Of a stretch of DNA of 64,000 bases, positions 52,994 to 62,166 are shown one piece after another (position 1 is the first letter of the stretch; each line of letters starts with the position of its first letter). Location of the stretch: NCBI GenBank assembly GCA_031430595.1, contig JANPBU010000027.1, positions 1 through 64,000 of the forward strand, written 5' to 3'. The notes beneath the pieces are model-generated. The model was not told the DNA's origin, did not search any database, and saw only the letters and a list, made by a program, of their open reading frames with translations. The position numbers and the translations under genes are program-made. The stretch comes from JANNBN01 sp031430595 (lineage in GTDB: Bacteria > Actinomycetota > Acidimicrobiia > Acidimicrobiales > JANYDT01).

Positions 52994-53848
52994 GTGAATA
53001 ATTGGGAGCAAGGCTTCATCGAGTCAAACGGCGCGCAACTGAATTACTTCCGTTCGGGCGGAAATTTGCCTCCGATCGTGCTTGTGCACGGGTTCACCGA
53101 TTCAGCGGTGTACTTCACCCGTCTTGCTGAGTCACTTGCCACCGATTGGGACGTGGTGGCCTACGATGCGAGGGGTCATGGCAAGTCGTCTCGCTACGTT
53201 GACTCTGGAAGTCGATTTGATGATCAGGTTCGGGTGAGCGATCTCGTGAACGTGATCGAATATCTTTCACTTGATCGTCCCGTGTTGATTGGCCACAGCA
53301 TGGGTGCCGCCACAATTGCGCTCACACTTGCAGAACATCCACAGATCAGCCGGGGTGCGGTACTTGAAGACCCGGCATGGTGGGAACTTGATGATGACCA
53401 ACTCGAATTGCGTCGAGCCGGTCGAGCGCAACAGGCTGCGGCATGGCGAGAGTGGGTGCTGGCATTTCAGGCAATGTCGATCGAGGACGGAATTGCGATG
53501 CGTACGACCGATGAACCAACCTGGAACTCGACAGACGTTGAAACGTCAAGCTATGCGCGCATACATTTCGATCTTGACCTATTCGAACCGTTCCTACCCG
53601 AGCGCTCGCCGTGGAGGGCTTCGGTCCGAGCCTTTCAACAACCTGTACTCCTGATGCTCGGTTCTATGCCGGAACGCTCAGCGATCATCACCCCCCAATT
53701 GGCAATCGAAGCCCGTGAACTTAACCCCATGTTGACTTGGAACCAAATCGATGCAGCCGGGCACCATCTTCGCTACGACCAGTTTGATGCGTTCATCGGT
53801 GCAGTTAATACTTTTTTTGCCGATACCGGAATGCGAACAAGAGCCTAG
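52994..53848 (+). CDS. Alpha/beta-hydrolase
   Basis: 284 residues from GTG 52994. IVLVHGFTDSAVYF (oxyanion HG), VVAYDARGHGKS, VLIGHSMGAATIALTLAEHP (nucleophile Ser in GHSMG), and IDAAGHHLRYDQF (His) define a classic alpha/beta-hydrolase. The acid of the triad may be the Asp near EDPAWWELDDD or the late LMLGSMPE region; it could not be fixed by eye. Substrate is unknown: esterases, haloalkane dehalogenases and meta-cleavage hydrolases share this layout. The next gene starts 15 bases downstream. Confidence 0.88.
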   Translation: MNNWEQGFIESNGAQLNYFRSGGNLPPIVLVHGFTDSAVYFTRLAESLATDWDVVAYDARGHGKSSRYVDSGSRFDDQVRVSDLVNVIEYLSLDRPVLIGHSMGAATIALTLAEHPQISRGAVLEDPAWWELDDDQLELRRAGRAQQAAAWREWVLAFQAMSIEDGIAMRTTDEPTWNSTDVETSSYARIHFDLDLFEPFLPERSPWRASVRAFQQPVLLMLGSMPERSAIITPQLAIEARELNPMLTWNQIDAAGHHLRYDQFDAFIGAVNTFFADTGMRTRA

Positions 53849-53862
53849 GGAGTTTCGTCTAG

Positions 53863-54216
53863 ATGACCACTACGTCAACCCCCAAAATCTCCATTCGTCG
53901 CGCCCTTATACTTTCGCTGCTTGCTGGCTCGATGAGCCTTGCTGCGGCAAGCCCGTCACAGGCTGCTACCGCTAAAGCCGGAACCGTCTGTAAAAAGGTA
54001 AACGCTAAATCAGGTACTGGTTCCAAGGCTGTTGTCTGCAAAAAGACTACAAAGGGCCTGCGCTGGACCCCTGTCAAGGCCGCCCCGAAGAAGGCTGCTG
54101 ACACCACCCTTCCACCTAAGAAGGCGACGGATACGACGCTTCCGCCAAAGAAAGCAACCGACACCACGATTGCACCTAAAAAGGCAGCCGACACCACGCT
54201 TCCGCCAAAGAAGTAA
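53863..54216 (+). CDS. Small secreted lysine/threonine-rich repeat protein
   Basis: 117 residues. RRALILSLLAGSMSLAAASPSQA is a signal peptide (cleavage near residue 34). A short Cys-containing segment (GTVCKKVNAKSGTGSKAVVCKK) resembles the two-Cys beta module common in secreted actinobacterial proteins. The C-terminal tail is four repeats of a KKAxDTTLPPKK unit of 11 residues. The tail is basic and could bind cell-wall polymers or nucleic acid. The family was not recognised. Confidence 0.7.
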   Translation: MTTTSTPKISIRRALILSLLAGSMSLAAASPSQAATAKAGTVCKKVNAKSGTGSKAVVCKKTTKGLRWTPVKAAPKKAADTTLPPKKATDTTLPPKKATDTTIAPKKAADTTLPPKK

Positions 54217-54285
54217 TCGAACTTATGGTTGGTTAGCATGGCACCATCCGTTTGCTCTCACCTTTGCGAGTTATATGGTGATGCC

Positions 54286-54513
54286 GTGCTCACAATCGCT
54301 GACCTAGCTCTTGCCGTGGCCGAGAGCTTGGCGGACGAGCTCGAACCAGATGGGTTTCGATTGCGATTGGTGCGACAATTCCTCATGGATGCTTCGCGTG
54401 GGGACGTACAGGCGATGGTGGAAGCGGCACCACCTTCTACCGGATCTGTTAACTTGGACGCGTTCGCCAACCGAGGGGTTTTCATCAGCCGAGACTCGTT
54501 GGTAAACATCTAG
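54286..54513 (+). CDS. Small hypothetical protein
   Basis: 75 residues from GTG 54286; an upstream ATG at 54229 is also possible. DLALAVAESLADELEPDGFRLRLVRQFLMDASRGDVQAMV is a helical, charged segment without recognised family. It starts 70 bases after the secreted repeat protein. Coding character is moderate. Confidence 0.45.
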   Translation: MLTIADLALAVAESLADELEPDGFRLRLVRQFLMDASRGDVQAMVEAAPPSTGSVNLDAFANRGVFISRDSLVNI

Positions 54514-54622
54514 TGGCTTCGTCAAACTCCTTCGGCTTGACTAAGCCTCAAATCGACGACCTACTGCAAAGGGTTTCCGATGGGGCCGTACGCAGGGAGG
54601 TATCGTAAGATGGTCAGTGCGC

Positions 54623-55220
54623 TTAGGGTCTTGCTCGTCGTGAGTCTTTGACAAGCCACGCCCACCGTTTGGCCTCTTCAGATCGCAACCTGGCATCGCT
54701 GCGCATTCCGTGATGAAGCTGCTCTCGTTGCAACTTCTTCCAACCCGACAGGCGAGCCTGATCAAGCAACCCATTCGCAAGTGCACTGGTAATTGAGCAT
54801 CCGGGTTCGTTTCCGTGCGAGCAGTTAGAAAATCGACAGGATTGCGCAATCTCTTCGACTTCAGCAAAGGTCGACGACAAGATTGCATCCAAGTAAACAA
54901 TTCGCCAAGGTTGACTTTCCAGCTCCTGAGGGTCCGATTACGGCGATTGTTTTGCCCGGAATGATCCACGGCCCAAGCAGGTCAATTCCCACACCGGAAA
55001 CCGAGTCGACTTCGACCACATCGGCGCCCAACCGTAGGAAGGTCATATGCTGACGTAGTTTTACGTAGTCGACCTCGAAGATCAGCAATCAGTTCACCAT
55101 GTGTACTTTGAATCGTCCATGAGCCACGGTCATGGCGGGTGACCCGAGCAGGTTCTTGGTATGCGGGCAGATCAACGAGATCAATATCTCGACGGGTTGA
55201 CCAACCAAATGAGAGAGGAA
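54623..55220 (-). pseudogene. rsgA: rsgA (ribosome-maturation GTPase) remnant, frameshifted and internally deleted
   Basis: Three pieces in different frames follow RsgA order. LSFGWSTRRDIDLVDLPAYQ and ARVTRHDRGSWTIQSTHGEL (about 55215-55090) are the N-terminal OB-fold. GADVVEVDSVSGVGIDLLG and KTIAVIGPSGAGKSTLANCLLG (about 55035-54890) are the start of the GTPase domain with G1. FAEVEEIAQSCRFSNCSHGNEPGCS (about 54870-54800) is the C-terminal zinc domain. The central part of the OB/GTPase domain (about 100 residues) and the region with G2/G3 are missing. RsgA assists 30S maturation; here it cannot be functional. Confidence 0.85.
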
Positions 55221-55521
55221 ACAGAAATGGGGAAGGCAAAGGGTGAAGCTGAGACACAACGGTTCTCCTGAACATGACACGGCAAATGGAGCGCAAGAAA
55301 TACCAACAAAGTGAGGTGCTGAGTTGCATCGACGCGAACCGAATCGGTTGGCAAAGAGTTGCGGTTTTGCTGACCAGGTCAGCAGACGCTACGCAAAGAG
55401 ACGAGGGCAGTTATTGAAGCCATTGAAATCGTCCCCTTTCGTGCACGTACATCGGTCACCGAAGACCCGACCACAACATACCAGAAGGCACTCTTTGTCA
55501 CCGTTCGAATTTACGGCGAGG
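55221..55521. other. Intergenic region without gene
   Basis: About 300 bases between the rsgA remnant and the stop of the ABC exporter gene. It may hold the extreme 5' end of rsgA, but no start, ribosome site or other gene was identified. No tRNA or strong terminator was found. Confidence 0.4.
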
Positions 55522-57333
55522 TCACCGGTATGCCGCTGCCTGGATGGCGTACAACTCGGCGTAGGTGCCGCCGAGCGCCGCTAGTTCTTCGTGACTGCCC
55601 ACTTCAACCACCTTGGTGCCAGAAAGCACGATGATGAGGTCGGCCATACGGACGGTCGAAAAGCGATGGGAGACGAGGACTGTCACCCTTCCAGCCTCTT
55701 TTGCGATGCGGGCTTGGTCCGCGAAACGCTCGAAGAGTGCGTGTTCGGTTTCGGCATCGAGCGCTGAGGTGGGTTCGTCGAGCACGACAAGAAGTGGGTC
55801 TTCGCGCACCAGCCCACGAGCCAAAGCAACCTTTTGCCACTGTCCACCCGAGAGGTCGACACCGCCGGGCCAGGTAGGGCCAAGCTGCGTTGAGAGACCT
55901 TCGGGTAGTCGCTCGATTACGTCGACTGCACCGGCGCGAGTGACAGCACCGCGCACAGCTACTTCGTCATCAACGCGAGGAAGGTCACCCAAACCAATCG
56001 AGCCTTGGGCAGGGAATTCAAATCTTACGAAGTCTTGGAATGCGCCCGCCATACGCTTCCGCCATGCCAGCGCATTCATACTTGCGAGGTCGATGCGGTC
56101 AACGAGGATACGGCCGCCAGTTGGTTCATAAAGTTTGGCCAAGAGCTTTACGAGCGTCGACTTACCGGCCCCATTTTCACCGACAACGGCGATCACCGAG
56201 CCGGCTGGCAGGCGCAGGTTGACGTGTTCGAGAACAAATGGTTGGTTAGAGCCGGGGTAGGAGAATGACACGTTTTCAAAGGTGAAGCCATCGTGAAGCC
56301 TTTGGGGTGGTTCTTGATCGGCATTGCGGTGTCGACACTCGACAAGTTCTTCTAACCAGAGAAGCCGCTGTGACCCCTGAACAAAGAATCCCCATGTGTT
56401 GACTTGCGTTGCTGCGAGGCCAATGTATGCAGTCAGCCGGGCACCTGCCGCAACAACAATGAGAGCACCCGACGCATCGGTTGCCCCGTTAACGGAAAGG
56501 ACTACTCCAGCAACGAACGCGGCTGCGAACACCGACCACGCCGCGGTCTGGGCGAAACCCGACCGCAAACGGATTCGCTTCAGAGGGCGTTGGAAATCTT
56601 CCCACGCTTTTACCCGGGCAGCGTCGACAGCCTCTGTCGCACCTGCGACGCGCAACTCTTTTGCTGAGGCCGCTTCAGTATGCAGAACAAAGAGGTGGCG
56701 GGCCAAGCGGCGATTTGCGGCTTGGCCTTCCCAAACTGCCGACACCCGCCGACCGACCGTAGATGCAACAACCACGGGAGGTAGTGCGGCAATGCCAAGA
56801 AGTATTAGGACGGGGTTAACCGAGGCCAGCACCCCCATCACCACAACGAGGCGTACGGCAATTCCGAAGAAGCCAAATAAGGATAGGAAGATGTGATCGA
56901 GTGTGAATACCTGATCGCGAAGCATCGCGAGCCGGTCAAGCACCTCGGGTCGTTCGTGTTGCTCTATGCCTACGGTTGTGGCTTGCAACCGCGCAACATG
57001 CGTTTCGAGTGCGACGCCGAGGCGTTGGCGAAAACGCTGATGCAGGCGGTCGGAACCGCTGCGAAGCACCCAACCACCAACACATGAAAACGCAGTTCCA
57101 GCACCGGCAATCAGAAGCAACTTTTTATCGGGTTCGCCCGGCGTATGTAACCCTCTGGCGATGAGCCCGAGCCAGAGAGCGACAAGGGCGTCAGGTAGGG
57201 CTCCAATAATGGTTGTGCCCAAGGAAATCCACAGCAGTTTCGGTTCGAACCTAAACCCGAGGCGCAGAATATGAACAATGGCGAGGCGCTGCCCCGGGAG
57301 GTCGGCCAGAACTTCATCGCTGGCGTTGCTCAT
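55522..57333 (-). CDS. ABC exporter half-transporter, second subunit
   Basis: 603 residues. Six membrane spans (about 30-300), then a nucleotide-binding domain with VVGENGAGKSTLVKLL (Walker A), the Q-loop, VDLSGGQWQKVALARGL (signature), VVLDEPTSALD (Walker B) and VSHRFSTVRMADLIIVL (H-loop). It is the type I exporter fold (MsbA-like). It overlaps the previous gene by four bases (ATGA), and the pair should form a heterodimer. Substrate is unknown; such pairs export lipids, peptides or drugs. Confidence 0.92.
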   Translation of the reverse strand: MSNASDEVLADLPGQRLAIVHILRLGFRFEPKLLWISLGTTIIGALPDALVALWLGLIARGLHTPGEPDKKLLLIAGAGTAFSCVGGWVLRSGSDRLHQRFRQRLGVALETHVARLQATTVGIEQHERPEVLDRLAMLRDQVFTLDHIFLSLFGFFGIAVRLVVVMGVLASVNPVLILLGIAALPPVVVASTVGRRVSAVWEGQAANRRLARHLFVLHTEAASAKELRVAGATEAVDAARVKAWEDFQRPLKRIRLRSGFAQTAAWSVFAAAFVAGVVLSVNGATDASGALIVVAAGARLTAYIGLAATQVNTWGFFVQGSQRLLWLEELVECRHRNADQEPPQRLHDGFTFENVSFSYPGSNQPFVLEHVNLRLPAGSVIAVVGENGAGKSTLVKLLAKLYEPTGGRILVDRIDLASMNALAWRKRMAGAFQDFVRFEFPAQGSIGLGDLPRVDDEVAVRGAVTRAGAVDVIERLPEGLSTQLGPTWPGGVDLSGGQWQKVALARGLVREDPLLVVLDEPTSALDAETEHALFERFADQARIAKEAGRVTVLVSHRFSTVRMADLIIVLSGTKVVEVGSHEELAALGGTYAELYAIQAAAYR

Positions 57334-59237
57334 TCCGCCACCTCTGATGCTTCGAGCAGAAGGTTGAGGACAGCGATCTCTTCATCGCTGTCGCTGTCGG
57401 TGTCGGTGTCGTTGTCCTCGTCGTTGTCGTTGAAGCGCGCCGCTTGCATATCAAACATCTCTTTGTACCGGCCTGCCACTGCCATAAGTTCGTCGTGAGA
57501 CCCCTGCTCGATGACGAGACCGTCCTCAATGACGGCGATGCAGTCGGCACGACGGACGGTGGAAAAACGATGCGAAATGAGGATTGTTGTACAACCTGCT
57601 GTGGCGGCCAGCAGCCGTTCGAAGATGGCAGCCTCTGCTCGCACGTCGAGTTGGGCTGTTGGTTCATCGAGAATGACAACACCTGCGCCAAGATGTACTG
57701 CTGCCAGCGCCCGCGCCAACGCGACACGCTGCCACTGACCGCCAGACAAGTCAGTTCCACCCGGTTGCGCTTTCGACAAAGGCTGATCGAAATCAGCGAG
57801 CCCGTTGGCACCTGCGATCTCGAGAATACGACCAAGTTCGGCATCATCGATTGAAGCACCGTCGATTGAAGCACCGTCGAGAACAACGTTGCGGCGCAGC
57901 GACAGTTCGAAGCGGACGAAGTCTTGGAACACGACGCTGACGCGTTTGCGCCACGCACCAATATCGAGCGTCTTAAGGTCTTGACCGTCGACGGTGATAA
58001 CACCAGAAGTCGGGTCGTACAGTCGGCAAAGCAACTTCACCAGCGTCGTTTTTCCGACACCGTTTCGTCCAACGATTGCCAGCGACTTTCCAGCTGGGAT
58101 GGTGAGATTAAGTCGGCGGTAAACGGGCACACCTCCAGTTGGATATGAGAAGCCAACGTCGTTGAACTGAATTGACTGCGTTGGTAGTCCCTTCGCAGGG
58201 CTTGTGCTCACCTTGGTGTCGAGTGCCCCTTCCTTGGCCATGCGAGCCGCTAGCCGTTCAACGACGAGTATCGGCTGCGCTGCACCTTCAAGCGCCCAGG
58301 CAAAGCCACCTACTGCAAGCGCGCTGGCCCCGAGAAGCGCCTGGATACCAACGACGAGGTGTCCGAGCGACACCTGACCGTGAATCGCCGACGACATCAA
58401 CGGCACCAAAACCACTGCGTGGGCTGCGCCAAGCACCGCAAAAACCGTGGAGAGTGAACGCTGACGTAACCGCATCGCGTTCCATTGCAAATCCACCAGA
58501 CGAAGACGGCGAGCAACGAATCGCTCGACCGTCCAGTCACCCAGCCCGAAAACCCGAAGTTCCTTGGCAGGCTGCGCCTCGACGGCCAAGCGGTAGGCGT
58601 AGTCAGCGTGGCGCTGCTCGGCCATCACTTCAGGATCCGTTCGGTTCGACCACACCGAACTTTCCCGCAGCAGCCAGTGGGTTGACAGCCATGCGCCCCC
58701 GATAACGAACGGCGCCCACCACAACACGGTGCCGAGCACGATCGTTTGCGCCACCCCACCGCCTAACTCGACCAGGCCAGCCGAGATGAAACCGAGAGCG
58801 ACCGAGAGCGGCGGGCCGGTAATACCGAGGTCAAAGTCGCGGCCCATAGTCAGTTCGTCTGCCAAACCCGGCCGTTCCAAATGGCTGATTCCGGGCGGAT
58901 TGGAACACGCTGCGCTCAGCGATGTTTGCAGCCAGCCCGATGTTCTGTCGCCAAGGATTGACCCAACCTGTGTGTGGATCGGGGAGGAAACGCTGAGCAG
59001 TGCGAACGAACCGGTGACCAACAGCAACGATGGCCCTACCGACCGACCGCTAGCGATGGCCGAAACCAGCGAACCGAGCCCTACCGTCAAACCAGCCGGT
59101 AGTAACGACCGAAACAATACGAGCCCCCACCATGCCGCAGCCAATGGTTTACTCGCCCCCCAAGTGGCGCGACCCAATGCCAGAGGCGCCCAGTTGTTGA
59201 GCCAACGGTGGTGTTGAACCTGTTCGGTAGCGCCCAT
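57330..59237 (-). CDS. ABC exporter half-transporter, first subunit with acidic tail
   Basis: 635 residues. N-terminal six-span domain, then AIVGRNGVGKTTLVKLL, TDLSGGQWQRVALARAL, VVILDEPTAQLD and ISHRFSTVRRADCIAVI. In both subunits the signature SGGQ and the H-loop are intact, so both sites could hydrolyse ATP. The C-terminus has a run of Asp, Asn and Glu (FNDNDEDNDTDTDSDSDEE) coded by GTC/GTT-rich simple repeats (57395-57437), which is unusual for the family and may vary in length. ATG 59237; divergent from the next gene with overlapping ends if the longer start is used there. Confidence 0.92.
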   Translation of the reverse strand: MGATEQVQHHRWLNNWAPLALGRATWGASKPLAAAWWGLVLFRSLLPAGLTVGLGSLVSAIASGRSVGPSLLLVTGSFALLSVSSPIHTQVGSILGDRTSGWLQTSLSAACSNPPGISHLERPGLADELTMGRDFDLGITGPPLSVALGFISAGLVELGGGVAQTIVLGTVLWWAPFVIGGAWLSTHWLLRESSVWSNRTDPEVMAEQRHADYAYRLAVEAQPAKELRVFGLGDWTVERFVARRLRLVDLQWNAMRLRQRSLSTVFAVLGAAHAVVLVPLMSSAIHGQVSLGHLVVGIQALLGASALAVGGFAWALEGAAQPILVVERLAARMAKEGALDTKVSTSPAKGLPTQSIQFNDVGFSYPTGGVPVYRRLNLTIPAGKSLAIVGRNGVGKTTLVKLLCRLYDPTSGVITVDGQDLKTLDIGAWRKRVSVVFQDFVRFELSLRRNVVLDGASIDGASIDDAELGRILEIAGANGLADFDQPLSKAQPGGTDLSGGQWQRVALARALAAVHLGAGVVILDEPTAQLDVRAEAAIFERLLAATAGCTTILISHRFSTVRRADCIAVIEDGLVIEQGSHDELMAVAGRYKEMFDMQAARFNDNDEDNDTDTDSDSDEEIAVLNLLLEASEVAE

Positions 59238-59303
59238 GCCCGTTACCTTAACTTTTTGTTGGCACCGTTAACTCGTGGCTTACATCAAGCTACGTTCCTA
59301 GAT

Positions 59304-60323
59304 GTGAATATTGTGCCCCGAAAGGTCGGCATCAGCATCGCAATCGTGGTGCTCGTTGCCGGTGGTCTCACCCAGCAAAGCGCGGGCCGGACCAAGAAAA
59401 AGGTGGTGCGGAAACCGACTATCTCATCGAAGCCAACGTCGACCAAGGCCACTACAACGATTCCTGCTTCGAATTCATCGGGTCCGAATATTGGGGGCTG
59501 CCTCGTGTTTCCGTCTGACAATGCTTGGAATACCGACATTTCAAGGTACCCGATTCATCCAATGTCATCAGCCTGGGTTGCGTCGGTCAATGCAGGTAGG
59601 CGAACCCTGCACCCCGATACCGGCTCAAATCCTGAGTACGGCATCCCCTTTGTTGTGGTGGGTGCGACCCAGCCGATGGTAAACGTTCGTTACACAGAGT
59701 ACGGCGACGAGAGCGACCCTGGACCGTTTCCCATTCCGCCAACCGCACCAATCGAAGGCGGACCGAACGCTTCCGGCGATCGGCATGTAATCGTCATCCA
59801 ACAAGAAACATGTCGTTTGATCGAGCTCTTCAATGCTTCAAAAACATCCACTGGATGGGATGCTAGTTCTGGCGCTTCGTTTAATCTGCGTACGAATGAT
59901 CTGCGTACAAAGGGTTGGACCAGTGCCGATGCTGCAGGATTGGCGATCTTTCCGGGCCTTATGCGCCTCGAAGAGGTTCGCAGCGGTGAGGTTCGTCACG
60001 CGTTAAGATTCACCGCCCAAAAAACCCAAAACGGTTTCATTGCGCCGGCTCAACATTTTGCGGGACGCAACGATGCAACCCTTCCTCCGATGGGGGCCCG
60101 TTTTCGTCTCAGAGCAAACGTCGACCTTTCCTCGTACAGGGGTGACGCATTGGTGATTCTCAAGGCACTGCAGAAGTATGGGATGTTGCTGGCCGACAAC
60201 GGGTCTTCATGGTTCATCTCGGGTGCGACCGATTCGCGTTGGAACGACGATGATCTTGGTCAACTTAAACAGGTTCCTGGCGATTGGTTCGAGGTAGTCG
60301 CAACCGGCCCCATTGAACGCTGA
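59304..60323 (+). CDS. Secreted conserved protein of unknown function
   Basis: 339 residues from GTG 59304 (another GTG at 59313). A hydrophobic stretch (GISIAIVVLVAGGLT) is a signal peptide or anchor, followed by a Thr/Lys-rich linker. CLVFPSDNAWNTDIS, YPIHPMSSAWVASV, HPDTGSNPEYGIPFVVV, GDRHVIVIQQETCRLIELFNA, GWTSADAAGLAIFPGLMRLEEV and LQKYGMLLADNGSSWFISGATD are a recognisable conserved family of exported bacterial proteins that has no assigned function. The order of motifs is complete, so it is probably intact. It starts divergent to the ABC exporter. Confidence 0.8.
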   Translation: MNIVPRKVGISIAIVVLVAGGLTQQSAGRTKKKVVRKPTISSKPTSTKATTTIPASNSSGPNIGGCLVFPSDNAWNTDISRYPIHPMSSAWVASVNAGRRTLHPDTGSNPEYGIPFVVVGATQPMVNVRYTEYGDESDPGPFPIPPTAPIEGGPNASGDRHVIVIQQETCRLIELFNASKTSTGWDASSGASFNLRTNDLRTKGWTSADAAGLAIFPGLMRLEEVRSGEVRHALRFTAQKTQNGFIAPAQHFAGRNDATLPPMGARFRLRANVDLSSYRGDALVILKALQKYGMLLADNGSSWFISGATDSRWNDDDLGQLKQVPGDWFEVVATGPIER

Positions 60324-60332
60324 GCCTGTGAG

Positions 60333-60755
60333 TTACAGAAGCTCGTACACCTCGTAGGTCACTTCGTCTTTGCCTGGCGTGCCAATGCCAATCGCCTGAA
60401 GGTTGTTAAGCCACTGATAACGCTCGTCACCAGCTTGAAACAACGGGGCGGTTCGGGCACGCCTGTCGTCACCGACACCAAGTATTCCGTTGTACGTCAT
60501 CGCTATGACTGCGTTGTCATCGGTGACAAGGGTAAGGCGAACATCGAGATGGCATACTCCGTCTGATCGCACTGTGACCCAATCAGAACCTGGCGCCACG
60601 GTCGCAGTAATACGTGGACCTACAACTGTGCCGCTCAACACCGGCGCGAAAACACGCGTGCCGTGTGGCCCTCCACCCATGACAACATTGCGGCCAAGGT
60701 TCAGGTGCATACTGAACAAGAACTCCACGGGTAACGAAGTTTGGTCACCAGGCAT
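60333..60755 (-). CDS. DUF3237 protein
   Basis: 140 residues. NLGRNVVMGGGPHGTRVFAPVLSGTVVGPRI and DWVTVRSDGVCHLDVRLTL fit the DUF3237 (UPF0311) beta-barrel family. LVTDDNAVIAMTYNGILGVG is a typical strand pair. Members occur near aromatic and steroid degradation genes and are of unknown role. The start directly follows the Rieske gene stop (TAGATG), so the two are co-translated. Convergent with the secreted-protein gene by 9 bases. Confidence 0.85.
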   Translation of the reverse strand: MPGDQTSLPVEFLFSMHLNLGRNVVMGGGPHGTRVFAPVLSGTVVGPRITATVAPGSDWVTVRSDGVCHLDVRLTLVTDDNAVIAMTYNGILGVGDDRRARTAPLFQAGDERYQWLNNLQAIGIGTPGKDEVTYEVYELL

Positions 60756-62114
60756 CTAGGCGTCCATATAAGCGTCGAGGGTATTGTGGAAATGACGAAT
60801 ACGACTTTCCTGATACCGGGCAAGTGTTACACCGGGTTTACGTGAGGTACGTAAGCCTCGCTGAATTCGCATCAGGTTGTCGGTGTCTTGGTCAGCAACC
60901 ATCGCCGCCGAACCAAGTTCGGGGGCATCAGCCCACTTTTGATCTTTGCTCAGCATCGTCATGGTTGCGGGAGGAGGATGGCTACCGTCGGGTGCCTTCG
61001 AGAAAAGAAACATGATCTCCATAATCGAACTTTCTGGGTCGTCACCGTTTGGCCGAAAGCGGTACGTGATAGGTAGGGCCTGCCCGCCCCAAGGAACCAT
61101 ATTCGGAAACAACATGTATTCAATAAGATCGAGTGACTCGGTGTCGGAAAGCTGCGACACATCACGACCGATGGAACGAGAAATTTTTTCCCGCGCTCGC
61201 TGCGCAAGTTTCCCTCTCGCCGTTTCACCCGGACCGACCTCGATTGGTCTTCCGGCAAAGAAAGGAACGTCGCGACGCATCTCTTCGATAGTTCGTTCAG
61301 GGGCAATACTCTTTAGCGCCGGGCTGGGAACACCCTGTACACTTATCATTCGACTCACGTGACGAATACCTGGCCAAACGTCGTACTGAGTGTTTGTGTC
61401 GCCGTAGTAACCAAGCACCTGTGGGTGAGCTGATGACACGTGGTACGCCTCGACAAATGCTTCCATCGCAAGCTTCCAATTGCACGGCATGATTTTCGCA
61501 ACGTGCGCCGCCTTGTAACGATCTTCCAAGTTGAACGCAGCGAAGTGCTCGGGAAGGTTCTCAAGGTAGCTCTCGAGCGGCTCGCAGTTTTGGTCGAAGT
61601 TCACGAACACAAACCCACCCCAACAACCGACCTGCACTTCAGGAAGTGACATGGCCTCCTGATCAACGTGGGGCATATCCCACTGTTGGGGAATGTGTGC
61701 CAACTTTCCGTTAAGCGTCCATGTCCAACCGTGAAATGGACAACGCAGCCGCTTCACACAACCGCCCTGTGTTCGAAGCATGGTGCCTCGATGCAGACAC
61801 GAGTTTACATACGCCTTGATTTCATCTGTGTCTGTACGAACGACGATCACCGAATCATGAACGATGTCGTAGACAACATGATCACCTTCGTTCGGAATTT
61901 CTTCGACACGACACGCGAGTTGCCAACACTTCCGCCACACCTGATCAACTTCTCGATCGTGCCAGTCCTTCGAAAAGTACCGATCAATCGACAGATCTTC
62001 GGTGCTGTGACCTTGCGCTGGCGACTCGTTCAACATCACGGTGGGTGCGGGGTTGGTGTCGTTGGCAAACACGTCTTGCACCGAAGGCCTGGGGCGGCCC
62101 GAGATCAAGTTCAT
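60756..62114 (-). CDS. Rieske aromatic ring-hydroxylating oxygenase, alpha subunit
   Basis: 452 residues from ATG 62114; the longer start at 62306 overlaps the tetR gene. CLHRGTMLRTQGGCVKRLRCPFHGW is the Rieske [2Fe-2S] motif (C-x-H...C-x-x-H). NWKLAMEAFVEAYHVSSAHPQ and later Asp hold the mononuclear iron (HxxxxH-like: the His of EAYHVSSAH). The family inserts oxygen into aromatic or related rings. No beta subunit, ferredoxin or reductase is adjacent, so electrons must come from a general partner, and the substrate may be a steroid or large aromatic acid. Start region contains MNLISGRPRPSVQDV. Confidence 0.9.
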   Translation of the reverse strand: MNLISGRPRPSVQDVFANDTNPAPTVMLNESPAQGHSTEDLSIDRYFSKDWHDREVDQVWRKCWQLACRVEEIPNEGDHVVYDIVHDSVIVVRTDTDEIKAYVNSCLHRGTMLRTQGGCVKRLRCPFHGWTWTLNGKLAHIPQQWDMPHVDQEAMSLPEVQVGCWGGFVFVNFDQNCEPLESYLENLPEHFAAFNLEDRYKAAHVAKIMPCNWKLAMEAFVEAYHVSSAHPQVLGYYGDTNTQYDVWPGIRHVSRMISVQGVPSPALKSIAPERTIEEMRRDVPFFAGRPIEVGPGETARGKLAQRAREKISRSIGRDVSQLSDTESLDLIEYMLFPNMVPWGGQALPITYRFRPNGDDPESSIMEIMFLFSKAPDGSHPPPATMTMLSKDQKWADAPELGSAAMVADQDTDNLMRIQRGLRTSRKPGVTLARYQESRIRHFHNTLDAYMDA

Positions 62115-62166
62115 TGGGTTCACAGAGTCGTCAGGGGTTTCGATAATCGCAGTGTATGCGAGCGAG

